From: Iris pallida
Lineage: Eukaryota > Streptophyta > Magnoliopsida > Asparagales > Iridaceae
Direction: 5' to 3'
DNA length: 64,000 nucleotides
Assembly: GCA_029216955.1 (NCBI GenBank)
Contig: JANAVB010016199.1
Span: 14,004,410 to 14,068,409, forward strand
Position 1 is the stretch's first letter, and every line of letters starts with the position of its first letter. The position numbers were made by a program, and so were the translations under genes. Of the stretch, positions 35,126 through 49,360 are shown piece after piece. Below the pieces are notes generated by a model that saw nothing but the letters and a program-made list of their open reading frames with translations, searched no databases and was not told the origin of the DNA.

Positions 35126-38100
35126 TGTGAGCACCCTGAATTTCGGGTTGATTTTTTTTTAATTTTTCTGATTGATTTAGTTTCAATAAATAATTATTCT
35201 ATTTATTATTTTTAAATATACTTTTCCGTGCCCTTGATATTTGGAGTGTCAGGGATGTTCCACTCTGGAAACCTTCTTCACGAGTTTTGTAGTGGACATG
35301 ATTACCTTCATGATGGTATATAATGTCCCATCCAAACTTGTTCCCTTGTACTCTTTTTGCTTCGCAGAACTTCGGATCGAATTAGACCATTTGATCATTA
35401 ATTAATTTTTCCACTCTTTTCCTTGATCATTATTAGCACGTTACCGTGACTTTTGATTTGGGAGCACCAGACCAGACATTTTCTTGAAACCAACTTCTCA
35501 TGCATGATCTACTCGAGACGCTCTTCACCCATGACCTTCGTGTCCCACTCAGACACGCCACTTTGTGCTCCATTTGCTTCACACAACTTTCCTGACACAT
35601 GATCCGATTTTATTTCACCCCACAGTGTTACATTTATTTTCCAACTTGATTTGTGGGTACCCTGTCGACCAAAACCTATCAACCCCAAATATGGACATGG
35701 CCCACATTGAGCCTACTATCCGCATGCCACTTGTGTCCCATTTATTGGAATCCCCATGTGCTACTTATTTACTCATGATCATCAACACCTATTTAAATTC
35801 GTTTATTTCGCCATGTCTGATTTTGACCCAATTCGACTCCACCAAGTCCAGCCCAGCTTCGTGTTACTCTCCATCACCATCACCCTCAGCCTCATTACCC
35901 TTAAAAAAAACTAAATACTCATTCTACCTATTTTTAATATTTATTGAAAATTTTTGTTGATTTAAATCCCTCGGAATGACCTATTTTCCTATATTTAAAT
36001 CCTAGCCTTCGATCTTGTCTCCAACAATCCCACCCATCAATCTCCTCCCTAGCAGCCAACACAAGATTTTTTCCCATATTGGCCGGCCCTAACTTCTAGG
36101 GATAGCCATTTCTCTCTCATTAATTGTACACATTTATTATTCACTCTCATCTCTTTCTCTCCCTCCAACTCTAATAAATTTTTCTCACACAACTCTTCTC
36201 CACACCAACAGCAGCTACCATCCCGAGCCACCCACCTAGGCCGAGCCCGACCTTCCTCCGGCATGGCCGACGCCGTCGACCACCCCCCTAGTCGTCGGCC
36301 ACCACCAACCTCCTCCTCCATCACCATTAATCCACCATCACCACCACTTAAATCGGCCACCAACACCATCACCCGACTGCACCACCTCGACCGCCGCCGC
36401 CGCCATCGCTGGGCCAGGCCAGGCAGCCCGCCGCCATGCCTCGCCGGCCAGGCCAGTCGCGCACAGCCGCGCAGCGCTGCAACAGCAGCTTGCGTGCACC
36501 AGTCACGTCCGTGCGACGCTTTGGCCGGCGTACAGGCCGCCGTTCAGGCGCCGTCGCCGCCGTGACTGGCCCCCCCTAGGCTGGGCGAACTCAGGCGACC
36601 TCCCTGGGTACGCCACCTCTCTCTCCGGCGCGACGTATAGACGATTCGTGCGTTTCGCACGAATTTCCGCCGTGACGCGCGCGAAATCAAGTCCATTTTG
36701 GTGTCCCGTCGCAGCAACTTTGCACACGATTTCTGAGAAATCTGACCGTTGGATTGGCGATTTCTTTGCTCCGTCACAATCTCGGTATATCCACCTTCAC
36801 TTTTGTCAATTTTCGTCCGTTAATTTTATCGTTTGATACATTAAAACCGGCCACAAAGTTGACCATTTAAATTGTATAAATTTTGGACAGTTTCGTGGAG
36901 TCAACTTCGTCAGCTTGTACCTCCTCCACCGCAGCTCCATTTGGCGTGCTACCAATTCCTGTGCGAAGCTAGTATAACCCTCTTACTACCCCTCCAGTTT
37001 GGTTTCATTGTGAGCTTATTTGATTGGTTGAATTCGACGCCAAAGTTGGCCGTCCGAATTCGTAATTTCCAACTTGTAAAATTCCATTTTTGAACACGGG
37101 ACTCCAGATTTCATTTTTGACACCACCAGTAGACTCGTGGCATCGTTCTGGCATGTTTTCGTATAAAATTTGTTAGGTTTGGAGGACGTGGACCCTGGCA
37201 CATTTTTCGGTGCAAAGTGGGTCCCACAGTCCGGGTCAACGGGACTTTTTGACGCCGGCTCATCGGAATCCAATTCCGGATATACCATTGAGTTTGTATC
37301 CTCATTCTGGACTCGTTGACATATAATTTTCTAGGTTTTGGTGGACATTAGATCCGGCATGCATTTCGGTGCAAGTCGGATACCAATATCCGGGTCAACG
37401 GGTCATTTTGAGATCGGCTCATCGGAATCCAATTTCGAATACACCGTTGAGTTTGTATTGTCATTCTAGACTTGTTGACATGTAGTTTGCTGAATTTTGA
37501 GAACATTGGCTCCAGCACGCATTTCCGTGCAAACCGAAATTTCAAGTTCTGGTCAACGGACCAAATTGAGATCGGGTCAACGGAATCTAATTCTGGAGAT
37601 ACCATTGGGTTCGTATCGTCATTCTGGTTTCGTGGACATATAATTTGTTATATTTTGTAGACTTGTTTTCTTGCACGTTTTTTGGTATAAAATGGCTCCC
37701 ACACGGATACCGTTTTGACCCAAATTATCTTTTTGCCCTTGTGTCCAAATTGGACCGATGGGTAGGCTATCCAAGCTAATTTGACCATTCTGGACACGTT
37801 AGCAATGTTTATTTCATCGTCCGACAATGTTTGTTGATATTTTCTTTAAGTTTATCCTTTTTATAAATAATTAATAATTAATTCTTATAATGTTCGTATT
37901 TCGGGATTAGTACAACAAAACTGAGATTGGTCAATTCCAGTGATCTCACATCGCTGAAATTGGCAAGACGGACACGTGGATCACTATAATAAGATTATTA
38001 ACTTTACCGTTAATCATCTTATCTCGATTTGCGTGTCGTAAGTTTTGACGTACGAATAACGAAGTACACTTTATATCTTTAATGATTAGACTAGAATTAA

Positions 38101-39401
38101 CCCTGTTTGACCATAGTTGACCAGTTGACCAAAAGTCAACTGTAAGTCAACACTTGACCTAGTTTGACTAGATTGTTGACCGGAGTTGACCTAGAGTTGA
38201 TTTGACTTAGAAGAACCTATGATAATATAGATTGCTTGTAGAGATTTATTTAGTACAACTTGAACACCTTGTAACCTGTTTTGCTTTAAATAGGACTCTG
38301 TGGGTTCAGTTGGACCCCCTATACTTATCAGCTGTTCAGGTTATCAGGCGAGTACATTCTCTGATCATTTCATATCCTGCTTAGAATTATATTCCTGCTT
38401 TAGATTACCTTACTTGATGCTGTCACGACATTATCACGGATTAGTACTATATGGATCTCTTCATACGATGTTATCCCCCTCGGGAGCATCGGGTACATTG
38501 TGTCATGTATGTTTCACTTTCATCATGTACTTATGTGCTTTTACCATACATGTACACTCCTATGAATCATGTACTCTCATGTTCACGGAGCCTTCATGTA
38601 TACTATCATGTGCACCCTTTCATGGGCCCCCATGTGATATCATGTACAATAATATAACCTGCTTAGATCCTTGTATATTGATTGTGGAAAACGGGGGAGT
38701 GCTAGTAGTCATGTGAACAATTCCATAGTAGTGTAGATCATGTGAAACTCTTTAGTGTAGATCATGTACAAATCTGTTCTGTTCACATGTGCAATCATGT
38801 ACTCTACATCACTAGCCACTATTAGTTCTCTATTTATAGTAGATATTTCTATTACAGTTCTCTCTCTGTTTACATACTGTATTTCTTTCAGATCCTGTAT
38901 CTTACTCTTCTGCATGTTTATATTTTCTAACCTGCTATGAACTGTTGAGATGTATTGTGCTCGCTCCTGTCCTGACTGGACCTGTTGATAAATTTTACAG
39001 ATAACCTGGTGGTTGCCTGCTAGCCTAGAGGAGACACAGTAGAGGTTGTATAGATAGCTAAGGTTTTGCTTATAGCTTATTTTCAGTTGTCTTGAGTTGT
39101 ATTTATAGATTACTGTATTTGAGCTTTGAGATGTATTTCTGGGTTTGTGTATCTTAGACACTTAGATTTCTATCTGCTGTATCTCTTTTGGATTTCATGT
39201 TTTATCTATCTTCCATTATGCTCTACCTTAGATGTGATTGAGTTTACATTCTGCTATGTCACCCCCATTCGGGGAGTATAAACTGCTTAGCATTATATTG
39301 TTAGATGTTGTGACCTAGGACAGCGTTCTACCGCCGACACTGCGGCGTAGGCTGGACGTACCCACTTCCCGTGTCCTTACTCTAGGGTGCGGGTCGTGAC
39401 A
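35126..39401 (+). repeat. LARD-1 3' LTR
   Basis: This is the partner of 27674-31962, almost the same length (13 bp shorter), with the same order of GC-rich block, 159-bp repeats, W-box array, TATA-like site (38285-38293) and terminal CCGCCGACACTGCGGCG segment (about 39332). Many differences from the 5' copy are C-to-T or G-to-A. Confidence 0.93.
38107..38207 (+). promoter_or_regulatory. W-box array in LARD-1 3' LTR
   Basis: Ten TTGAC[C/T] cores lie in 101 bp, eight forward and two inverted, at the same place as in the 5' LTR. One extra core arises from AAGTCAAC where the 5' copy has AAGTTAAC. Confidence 0.7.
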
Positions 39402-39488
39402 CTACTCTCCCTTATATTAAATCTCGTTACTCGTTGAGATTAATATTTTTTTACTTTTGAGGACAAAATTTTTATAAGTTGGGTAGGA
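39402..39488 (+). other. gypsy-2 internal end with polypurine tract
   Basis: After the second ctact copy, the short segment runs to GAGGACAAAATTTTTATAA and GTTGGGTAGGA just before the gypsy-2 3' LTR. Confidence 0.85.
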
Positions 39489-39697
39489 TGTAAACTCCTG
39501 TTAAATTTTGCTCTTAATAATTATATATTTTTATTTATTTATTTATTTATTTTATTTAAATATATTTTAAACATCTCCTTAATTATTAAATACCTTAGTA
39601 TTGTTACACGGAATTACTTATACAACAATAAGTAAACTTGTACTATATGGTTGATAAATAGTTGTGGAATTATTTATGAATTTTAGGATATAATAGA

Positions 39698-40342
<645 letters not shown>

Positions 40343-40500
40343 TATTTGGGATGGTATATATATGGCTATATATGCATATACAAATATATTGGGAGAAGAA
40401 ACACATAAATACTTTCATCATCATTATTATTATTATTATTATTATTACACATAAATACTTTCCTTATTATTATTATTATTATTACTACTTCTTTTCCTTT

Positions 40501-43500
40501 TGTCACGACCCGCACCCGCTTTTCGGACGCGAGCTCGTGAGCAAGCCCAGCTACGTATCGAACGGACTCCAGCCCGACTCGAATACGTAAACGCTGTCAA
40601 GGCTATGGTATACTGCCAAATCATGGCAAACAAATCTATATCTCAATCCACATGAATCATATAAATAAGAATGAACAAGTATGGGTCGTGGTCTGCAGCC
40701 CACTAGCATAAATGTCCGATAAGACTCTAAGGAATATAACAAGAGTCTACAACTGAAACAAGGAACATGATATCTCATGATAAGGAATGAAAAGCACGAG
40801 CGGATAATAAACTCAATAACAATACCTGAATCTCGCAATGTATCATCACGTCTGCCATCCAGAACTACTAGCTAACTCCATGCAACCGCTAAACCTGAAG
40901 AGATCATCAGGTCCTCAGAGGACATAGCAAGATACATAATATACATGCCTATCTAGCAGTTTTATCATGCGCAAGGAAATAAACAAGAAAGAACAAGGAC
41001 AAGACAAATGACTACGAACACGAACACGAACACGAATACGAACACTAGAACAACTACGTATAAATGAACTGCCGGATGAACGATAATCACGAGATCAATA
41101 GAAGAAACCAAACCCTCATCCCGAGTGTGGACTCACGGGTTTGAACTAAACACTAACCCTCGTCCCGAGTGTGGACTCTCTGGTTAGTACTAACCCTCGT
41201 CCCGAGTGTGGACTCTCTGGTTAGTTCACGGCAAGGCACCCTCGTCCCGAGTGTGGACTTTCTGGTGCAAATACTATATCCTCGTCCCGTGTGTGGACTC
41301 TCTGATGTAAACACCCTCGTCTCGAGCGTGGACTCTCTGGTGCAAATCAAGTCAAGTCAAGTCTACACCCTCGTCCCGTGTGTGGACTCTCTGGTGCAAG
41401 TAATCGACATCCTAGTCCCTAGTGTGGACTTACGGATGTAAACAGATCAAGAAAAATACCTTAGTCCCGAGTGTGGACTCTCTGGTGCCAAGAAAATAAT
41501 ATCAAAGATTTAGCAGTTCAATTACACGTACTCGTTCTATGACACGACTCAAGCAAGGTACTGACGAGAACAACTCCAAACACAAGGCCAAACATGGACA
41601 CGACTATACGCAACAAGAACAACTCCACAGAAAATAACACGAAAAGCACATATCCATAAATAATCAAAACTGGGAAATAAAAATACAATGCATGTAAATA
41701 AAACTGTAGAGGAAGGCAAGGTATACTTGCCTGGTGGTTGCACGCAGATCCAATAACAATCTAGTCCACTGCTAAGCCATACAGTCCAAGTCATCACAAC
41801 TGTCTCCAAAAGCTGAAACAAATATTATCAATGTTCTCAGAATAGTCAAATTAGCTAGGATTGCCTGTCCTTAAGTCCAATTCTAGACACAGGGGCAAAA
41901 CGGTAATTTTGGGCAAAAATGGTATCCGTCGTTGGACCCGCTTTGTACCGAAAAGCGTGCCAGAGTCAATGGTCTCTAAAGTCATCAAACTACATGTCTA
42001 CGGATCCAGATTTTTTGATACAAATCCAACCGTATGTCCAAAGTTAGATTCCGGCAGACCGTGCACAAAATCACCCATTGAGTCGGACCACGGGGCCCGC
42101 AAAACGGTAATTTTATCAACTGTCTCAGAATCGGACCAAACTTGGAATACAGGACCAGAAAAATGATACGGTCCTGCTGGCGTAAGTTTTGTCTCGATCT
42201 GACGAGCGTGCACAAAGTAATTGGAAAATTTGTACAGAGGCCGATACGGTGAATTTTGACGGATACGAATCAAATTCGTCGCACACACACGACCAATTTA
42301 AATTCCGTCAAAGCCCACATGACCACGAAGCCATTACGCAGCTTTCGATGCTTTCGGTTCGTGACCACGTCACCCGGATTGGCGGGACGCACGTCGTGTG
42401 GAAGTTTTTCTAAGTTTTTTAAAAACTGTTTTTTCATATTTTTCTTGATTTTTGGAACGGTCTTAACATAAATATAATACATGATAAAATAATCTAATTA
42501 ATGGGTTTCGATCCTGGTTAGGTTGTCTACAAACGTGTTCAAATGGATTTCGAAAATCCTAACTATTCTGTCCACAAATTCCCTTCCAAAACAGGGTTTT
42601 CAACTGAGGCTGTTCTGTTTTCGTCTCTATAAAACTAGTTTTTTTCGAGATTTCAACCTCGAATTTCTTCTAATCTGGTCACCTAGATCAAAAACTATTT
42701 TACAGAAGTCGAGGCCTATGTGTTGTGTTTACAACGTGCTAATTAGTTTGGACATAGGCTGCGAGATGAGAGAGAACTTTACCTTCAAAGTCGGGCCCTT
42801 GCCACCGCTACCGCTGCTCTGTTCGTGCGCCTGCTGTCGTTTACGCGCGCCTGGCCGGAGTCCGGCGGCTGTGCTGCGGCGAGGAGACTCGCCTGGGTGG
42901 CAGGGAGGTCGTGGGGTGGGAGAGGCGCGCCAGTAGCTTAGGGTTTCGATGATGATTTCCTTCTCTCATCTAACTCTTATACGTTCTATATCCGCTCGGG
43001 TTTGCAACTGTGGAGAAAACGAATACGAAGGCTCGGTTTAACCTGTGGCCTGTTCGGGCTGGGAAAATCAAGTGGGGTGGCTGGGCTGTGCTTGAACTTG
43101 GCTTAGAGGATGGTGTTCAGGCTGGGCTGGAACTTATAGGCTGGGCTGGTGTTTGGGTTTTTTTGTTTTTTTCTTTGTTTGTTCTTTTTTTCTTTTTCTT
43201 TTTTTTATTCTATATTAACAATAATACAATTATATATATACCCATATATATATACGTATATTCGCATATACATATATATACATACATATATACACGCATA
43301 TACATATATATATATAATATATATATACATACACCACACATATATATATTTATATATACGTACAAATACACTCACATATAATATTTATTTATATATATTC
43401 GTATTCGTATAATATATTTATATTCAAATATATTCATATTCATATACACACCTATTTATATATATGTTTATGTATACAAACACTTATACACGTATATAAT

Positions 43501-44045
43501 ATCTATTTATATATATGTATATCCATACACACACGTATAATATATTTATATATATATATACACATATCATTATAATAAATAATTTAATAGATATAAATCG
43601 CCAATTCCTAAATATATACACAAAAATATTTGCATTTACCAAACATGTCTACAAGGTCGTATTTGGTCCCACTATATGACTACATGGGCTTGGATTTGAC
43701 TTGGGTCCAATCTGGACAGGTTCGGTACAACCGGGTTCCCGAAAACTCAATAATATAATTAAATAATAATTAAAATCTTCGATAGGGTTAAGTCGTAACT
43801 TGGCCTGGTTTTATTAGTTAGGACATCACTATGGCTCGGTCTTCCCTACCAGGGCTAATACACTAGTCAAAGCACGCCACTGCACTAACCGTGCCATGAT
43901 TCATAGTCGTCTTGTATTCCAAATCTCAACCATGGCCAAAATCATCTACCGTAATAATTAACTAAATAAATATTTATAAAAATTCTAAAATCACTATTTA
44001 AATCAAATAAATAATATATAAAAAAATTCGGGAAGGGAAGCTACA
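40501..44045 (-). repeat. Solo LTR, minus strand, gypsy-type
   Basis: On the minus strand it starts TGTAGCTTCCC and ends GGTGCGGGTCGTGACA, matching the ends of the gypsy-2 and LARD-1 LTRs. It interrupts the gypsy-2 3' LTR, which is continuous in the 5' copy. The flanking 5-mers are ccttt and ccttc, four of five identical. The 3.5 kb has no internal region, so it is a solo LTR left by recombination. It contains a nine-unit tandem repeat, a GC-rich block (about 42790-42930) and TA/CA-rich low complexity (about 43230-43560). Confidence 0.85.
41108..41485. repeat. Nine spaced copies of a CCTCGTCCCGAGTGTGGACT unit
   Basis: The 28-base core followed by CTCTGGT-type sequence recurs nine times with spacing of about 30-55 bases, within the minus-strand solo LTR. 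Confidence 0.92.
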
Positions 44046-44307
44046 CCTTCTTCCTTCCTTATTAGAATTGGTGAACAGTACTGGGCTATCCCTACCAAGC
44101 TCTCGAACAGAAGTTCGGGATCTCCACGAACTGAAAGTTCGTAAAAGTCAAACAAAATCCTCAAGAACCTATCCAATCTAACTTAAAACCTGATTCTCCT
44201 ATGGATGAACTCAATGCTAATTCAAATTCCACTCGAATTTGATGGGATTTCAAAATATCTCATTCGAGAATATCTAACCCAATAAACCGATACTATCGGG
44301 AAGAACT

Positions 44308-45982
44308 TGTAGGAACCCTAGAGGGGGGTGAATAGGGTCAAGCTAACTAATCAAGCACTTAGCACAAGCTAATCGGCAATTTAAAAATATAAGTACAAGA
44401 GAAGAAGCAACAACAATACCGACACACGCTATATCCTGGTATCCTCCCAAGGGGCACTCCAGTCCCGGAACTCTCTCCGACTTTAATCCACTATTTAAGT
44501 AAATAGTTACACACGCGTTTGGATCCGAAGAACTTGCCAACTTCTTACACGAGAGCTTTAGTCCGAAGGCCTCTCCGACTTCAACCGAGAGTTTGGATAC
44601 GAAGACTCTCCAACTTCAACCGAGAGTTTGGATACGAAGACTCTCCAACTTCAACCGAGAGTTTGGATACGAAAACTAGCCAACTTCAACCTTTCACAAT
44701 AGGTTTTGATCTCCTTATACAACAAGATGAAGATCTTACTTTTCAACTCAGTAACTCTAACACAATTTGTGGATGGCAAATGAAAGCTTTGTAGAGTTGT
44801 TTGTGGATAGGCTTTGGTGGTTTAGAAATTTTTAGGCTCAAAGCATCAACCTTGAATGAAGGGGTTCAAGGCTATTTATAACCAAAGCATTGAAAAGAGC
44901 TGAAAGGTAACTTTTCAGTCAGCGAACGGTATACCGTTGGTACGAACCGGCATACCGTTGGTATACCTGTCTGGAATTGCAATGGCTAGAAATATAGCCG
45001 TTGGGATCATTAAATGTTGGAAATTCGACCGTTGGATTTTCAACATCAATGAATCGGTATACCGTCGGTATACATCGGTATTCCGTCGGTATGTCGAATT
45101 TTTAGACAGAAACTTTCTGTGAACAAAATCGGTATACCGTCGGTATAGACCGGTTTACCGTCGGTATGCCGATTTTTATCCGAAAATGATCCTGGGCTAA
45201 TTTCTACCCTAGCTTTCGATTTTGCCATCCATTTTTTGTATTTACAATTATTTCTAAGACTCATTACTGACTCCAGAAATACTGTAGCAGGTGCAGGCTT
45301 CTTCAGAGTCTTGAAATGATGATGGCATGGCTTGGCTTCTTCCTTTGATAGGTGCTGGCTTTTTTGCTTGGCGACAGCTGTCCAAAGATATCCAGTTTGT
45401 AAAAACTAAATACCTTTCGGGGGCTTCGCCCTCGAACCCCCGACAAGGGGTGCTGCCCCCTCGACCCCGTCCGCTGACCGGGCAGCGGAACCCCCGAGTA
45501 CGTGGCTCCAGAGATGTCGTCGGGTAGTTTAGAGAAATCTTGTGGGATCCGTCGTCTTTGGCCCACCATGATTTCTTCATTGCGTATGTCCACATTGATC
45601 TTGCTTATTTCTTTTCTGTATGTACATGTTAGACGAACAAAGCAATATACATAGTAGCAAGTATGATAAGTTTAATGCACATTAGGACAATATTGAGTTT
45701 AAGTATAAGTGCTAAGGTGATAGCATAAATGTTAGTGATATCATAATGATTAAACTTAATTGAATAACCATAATCAAAAGCATAGTTTTGATTTTGGCAA
45801 CCCGATTAAATTTAAGATAGATAAGCTCATATCACTAATATGTAAACCAATAGGCACATATCACCAAAGGTAAAAGTATAAGTAGAAATGCTATAGCGAT
45901 AGTATAAAGATTGGTGACAATAAAATGCTAAACTTAACATATTAACCATATTCAAAAACATGATACAATTATTGGGCCAACA
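44308..45982 (+). repeat. Solo LTR with perfect target duplication
   Basis: The 1,675-bp insert starts TGTAGGAACCCTAGAGG and ends GGGCCAACA. It is flanked by gaact on both sides (44303-44307 and 45983-45987), and the gypsy-2 5' LTR shows the empty site. It holds three 35-bp tandem units (44580-44685, TTCAACCGAGAGTTTGGATA core), a cluster of GGTATACCGTCGGTAT-like palindromes (about 44925-45175) and a GC-rich stretch (about 45416-45510). It has no coding region or second LTR. The AACA end is more common in copia LTRs, but the superfamily is not certain. Confidence 0.85.
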
Positions 45983-47382
45983 GAACTGAACCTTAACTTC
46001 CCGAAAACATAGCCACCTTCAACTTCTAAGCAACCCACAGCCTTCCTCTCCATCCCGCGCATGTTTCTGGCCACCTTCATTGGTCGTGCGCTCGCCAGAG
46101 GGCCACCAACGCCGCCCTAGGACGACGCGAAACAAAGCATGCTCTATTTAACCCGCAGCCATGTACACATGTTAATCGCAGAATTTTATCATCTATTCTT
46201 GATCGTTTTCGATTGTGTAAACTCCCATAGAGAGCCTACATTACCCTCTCAAAAACCTAGTAATTAGGTTTAAGTGAAGTCAAACAACATGTCCGAGAAA
46301 TCGACACAAAGACGGGGAAAAACTTTTCGAAAACAGAACAAAAAACCAATCCAATACCCTATATTGAAAGGTAGATAACTGCCAAGTTATAGGTGATTTT
46401 GGGAATCTACTTGAACAGATTACTAGTCCATTTAACCGACTTTAAGACCCATAAATTAGTTGGATATATTCTATAATTATTTTCTGCTTAAAATAATTTC
46501 AAAATTAAGAAAAAATAGTTTTCAAAACCCCCAATTTAAATAAATATCACTGATACGGCGTGGCCCCAACAAATCGGACGACGTAGTCGCGAACCGAAAG
46601 TATCGAAAGGTGCGTGTAGACTTCACGGACGTGTGGGATTCGACGGAACTCAATTTCGTTGTGCGTGCGCGACGGAATCGAGACGTATCTGTCGAGATAC
46701 CCCGTATCGGTCCTTTTGCAAACTAGTCCCTAACTTCGTGCATGTTCGACATCTCGAGATGAAACTTACGCCAATAGGACCGTATCGCTTTTCTGGTCTT
46801 GTATGCCAAGTTTGGTCCGATTTTGAGAAGGTCGACCGAAACACCCTTTTGGCGGGCTCGCGACCCGATCTAATAGGCAAAATTGTGCACGGTCCATTGG
46901 AATCCAACTTTGGACATATGATTAGGTTCGTCTCGTCAAACCGGATCCACAAACATATAGTTTGATGACTTTAGAGACCGTATATACTGGCATGCTTTTC
47001 GGTGCAAAACGGATCCAACAGCGGACATCGTTTTGCCCCAAAATTACGATTTTGTCCCTGTGTCCAGAATTAGACTTTTGGGCAGGCATTGTTAGACTTT
47101 TTTTATACCAAACATATTGGTGATGTTTGTTTCAGCATCTGGAGGCTGTCGTGCGAGTTGGACTTTTGTGTGGCACTTTGAGTGGTTAGTATTATCGGTT
47201 TCACTAGCAAAGGACCCCATGCGAGTACATTTATTATTTATTTTCGATATTGATTATTACTATATTTTATTATTAGTCATCTATATTTGATTCTTGTCTC
47301 TTTTCATACCTTGTCGTAGTCTTACATGTAGTGTCGGAAAGGGGAAGTACCAAAAGATGTGTGATCTGACCGTATACATTGT

Positions 47383-47537
47383 AGACATCGTAGACATTGT
47401 AGACATTGTTTTATTTCCTGCAAAGTAGATATCGTAGACATTATTTATTTTATTGTAAAGTAGATATCGTAGACATTGTTTATTTTCTTGTAAAGTAGAC
47501 ATCGTAGACATTGTTTAGACATCGTAGACATTGTGGT
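47383..47537 (+). repeat. GTAGACATC/T minisatellite, 3' LTR copy
   Basis: This is the counterpart of 22339-22520 in the gypsy-2 3' LTR, with fewer units in the first cluster. Confidence 0.85.
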
Positions 47538-48054
47538 GTAACTGTCCGTAGACCGATCACATATCAAAAGGGTACTTCAAAAATACATAGATACTATTTC
47601 CTTTATTCTAATTTTTCATGTCTTTTCTTACCATTATCCTAATTTTTTCAAATCATGTATATTATGGTTAACCTCTATTTTATAGTCAATATCATATATT
47701 GGAACTGTATTTAATGAATTGTACTCGTTCCATTCCTGACTAGAAACCAACATTTTTCAAGTTAGTCGCGACTACGCTTAGCATTGGAAGACATGGGTAT
47801 ATGCGTAGGCCTAGTTAGATGGTTGAGCATTCAGTTAGTAATCTTTTCTATTTCTTTGTGAGACCTTGTACTTTGTATCAGATGTAAATATTTGAATATT
47901 ATAATTAATTTAGTTTTGTGAATGAGCAAATAAAGTATTTATTATTTTTTGATATTGAGCATCCTGGCCTTAACAGCGTTTTACCGCCGACGCTGCGGCG
48001 TAGGCTGGCTTGGACAAGCACTCGTATCCCAGAAAGCGAGCGGGAGTCGTGACA

Positions 48055-48482
48055 CTATGTGATGATGTTTGTTGGTAGAGCGGTATCGTGGCAGTCGTGG
48101 TTGCATAAATATATTACCTTATCGACGACAGAGGCAGAGTACATTGTGGCGACAGAGGCTTGCAAGGAGTTGTTGTTGATGAAGAAGCTGTTGCAGGAAG
48201 TGGAGCTAAAGCAAGAGTAGTATACTTTGCTTTGCGATAGCCAGAGTGTCATTCACCTTGTGAAGAACTTAAGATATTTCATAGTCGGTCCAAGCACATT
48301 GAAACTCGATATCATTAGATACGGGATGTGGTTGAGAAGAAGGATGCGACGCTTGAGAAGATTCCTACAGATGACAACGGAGCAGACATGTTCATAAAGT
48401 TTCTTCCAAGAAAAAAGTTCGAGTACTGCAGAAGGATCGTCGGGATAACGACCTCCTCCACATAGTTGTGAAGGGAAAGATT
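48055..48482 (+). pseudogene. copia-1 RNase H end and polypurine tract
   Basis: Following the second ctatg copy, the translation reads AVSWQSWLHKYITLSTTEAE, ATEACKELLLMKKLLQEVEL and LCDSQSVIHLVKN, the standard second half of copia RNase H with its glutamate and aspartate blocks. A TAG at about 48218 and later frameshifts break it. A final block with DNGADM-like sequence (about 48375) matches the usual polyprotein end. GTGAAGGGAAAGA before 48483 is the polypurine tract. Confidence 0.9.
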
Positions 48483-48583
48483 TGTTGGAGTGGGTAGGGT
48501 TCCCAACCAATGTGGAAAATACTCCGGAGTCGGATTGGGTATTCCTATATATAATAGAAATATTCCAATGAATTTGGATTGGA

Positions 48584-48678
<95 letters not shown>

Positions 48679-49219
48679 GGAATATCTCAATGGAGTTGGA
48701 TTGTATATTTCTATACATATTAGGAATACATCAATGGTTTAGATTGAGTAGTCTTATGACATATAGTAGAATATCTCAATTAGTTGTGGATTTGAGGTTA
48801 TATATACTAGGTGTTTAGTCACCATAAAATATATCTCAAACAGTAAACAAAAGTGCTTTATAATATTTTAGAAAGAGAAAGGATTGAGAACTATTGTGAA
48901 GGAAAGATTGTTTCGAATAATTTTTCGACATCTCTTGCCCTTCGGAGTTCGCAATCAATTTTTTTCTCTCAAATGAGTTGTGGTGATCCATTTGGTTCGG
49001 GAGAAGCTTGTAATGAGTGTATTCTCTTTATTCTATTAGTGGAGGTTCTTCAGGGTTGGACTCTGATCTTCCCGTGGTTTTTTTCATCTGCGTTTTCCAC
49101 ATCAAAAAATTTTATGTCTGCGGTTTGTGTTTAGCGTTTTTGGTTTGTGTGTTTTTGCTCCGTTCTCTTGCAGGACTCTCTGGTTTGGAGGAAACGGTTT
49201 AAGCGCTTCGTTCTTAACA
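48483..49219 (+). repeat. copia-1 3' LTR
   Basis: It begins TGTTGGAGTG and ends TTAACA, 737 bp against 656 for the 5' LTR. The length difference is largely the TA tract at 48588-48674. The TATA box and all major blocks match. Confidence 0.9.
48588..48674. repeat. (TA)n expansion in copia-1 3' LTR
   Basis: About 87 bases of TA where the 5' LTR has only a short tatatata run (about 5034-5046). Confidence 0.95.
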
Positions 49220-49360
49220 GTTACCACGGCGGAAGGAGATTCATATAGAAATGTTCATGATATTGGAGATGTGCAATTGGATGTGGGTTTGTCTTCTTCG
49301 AGTCCTATCGAAGAGGCGCTAAGGCCAACGGTACCAGAGGATCCCCAAGTAGCAAGGGAG
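49220..49360 (+). pseudogene. LINE ORF1, second part
   Basis: Joining 4928 to this fragment continues one frame, NDVV followed by VTTAEGDSYRNVHDI and further acidic and serine-rich residues, as expected for the C-terminal linker of LINE ORF1. It is open for its full 141 bases and is cut by copia-2 at 49361. Confidence 0.7.

Noticed and set aside
41108..41485. Possible CRISPR-like array because of regular 28-base units with spacers
   Set aside because: Spacing is irregular, spacers are related to each other, and it lies in a plant solo LTR.
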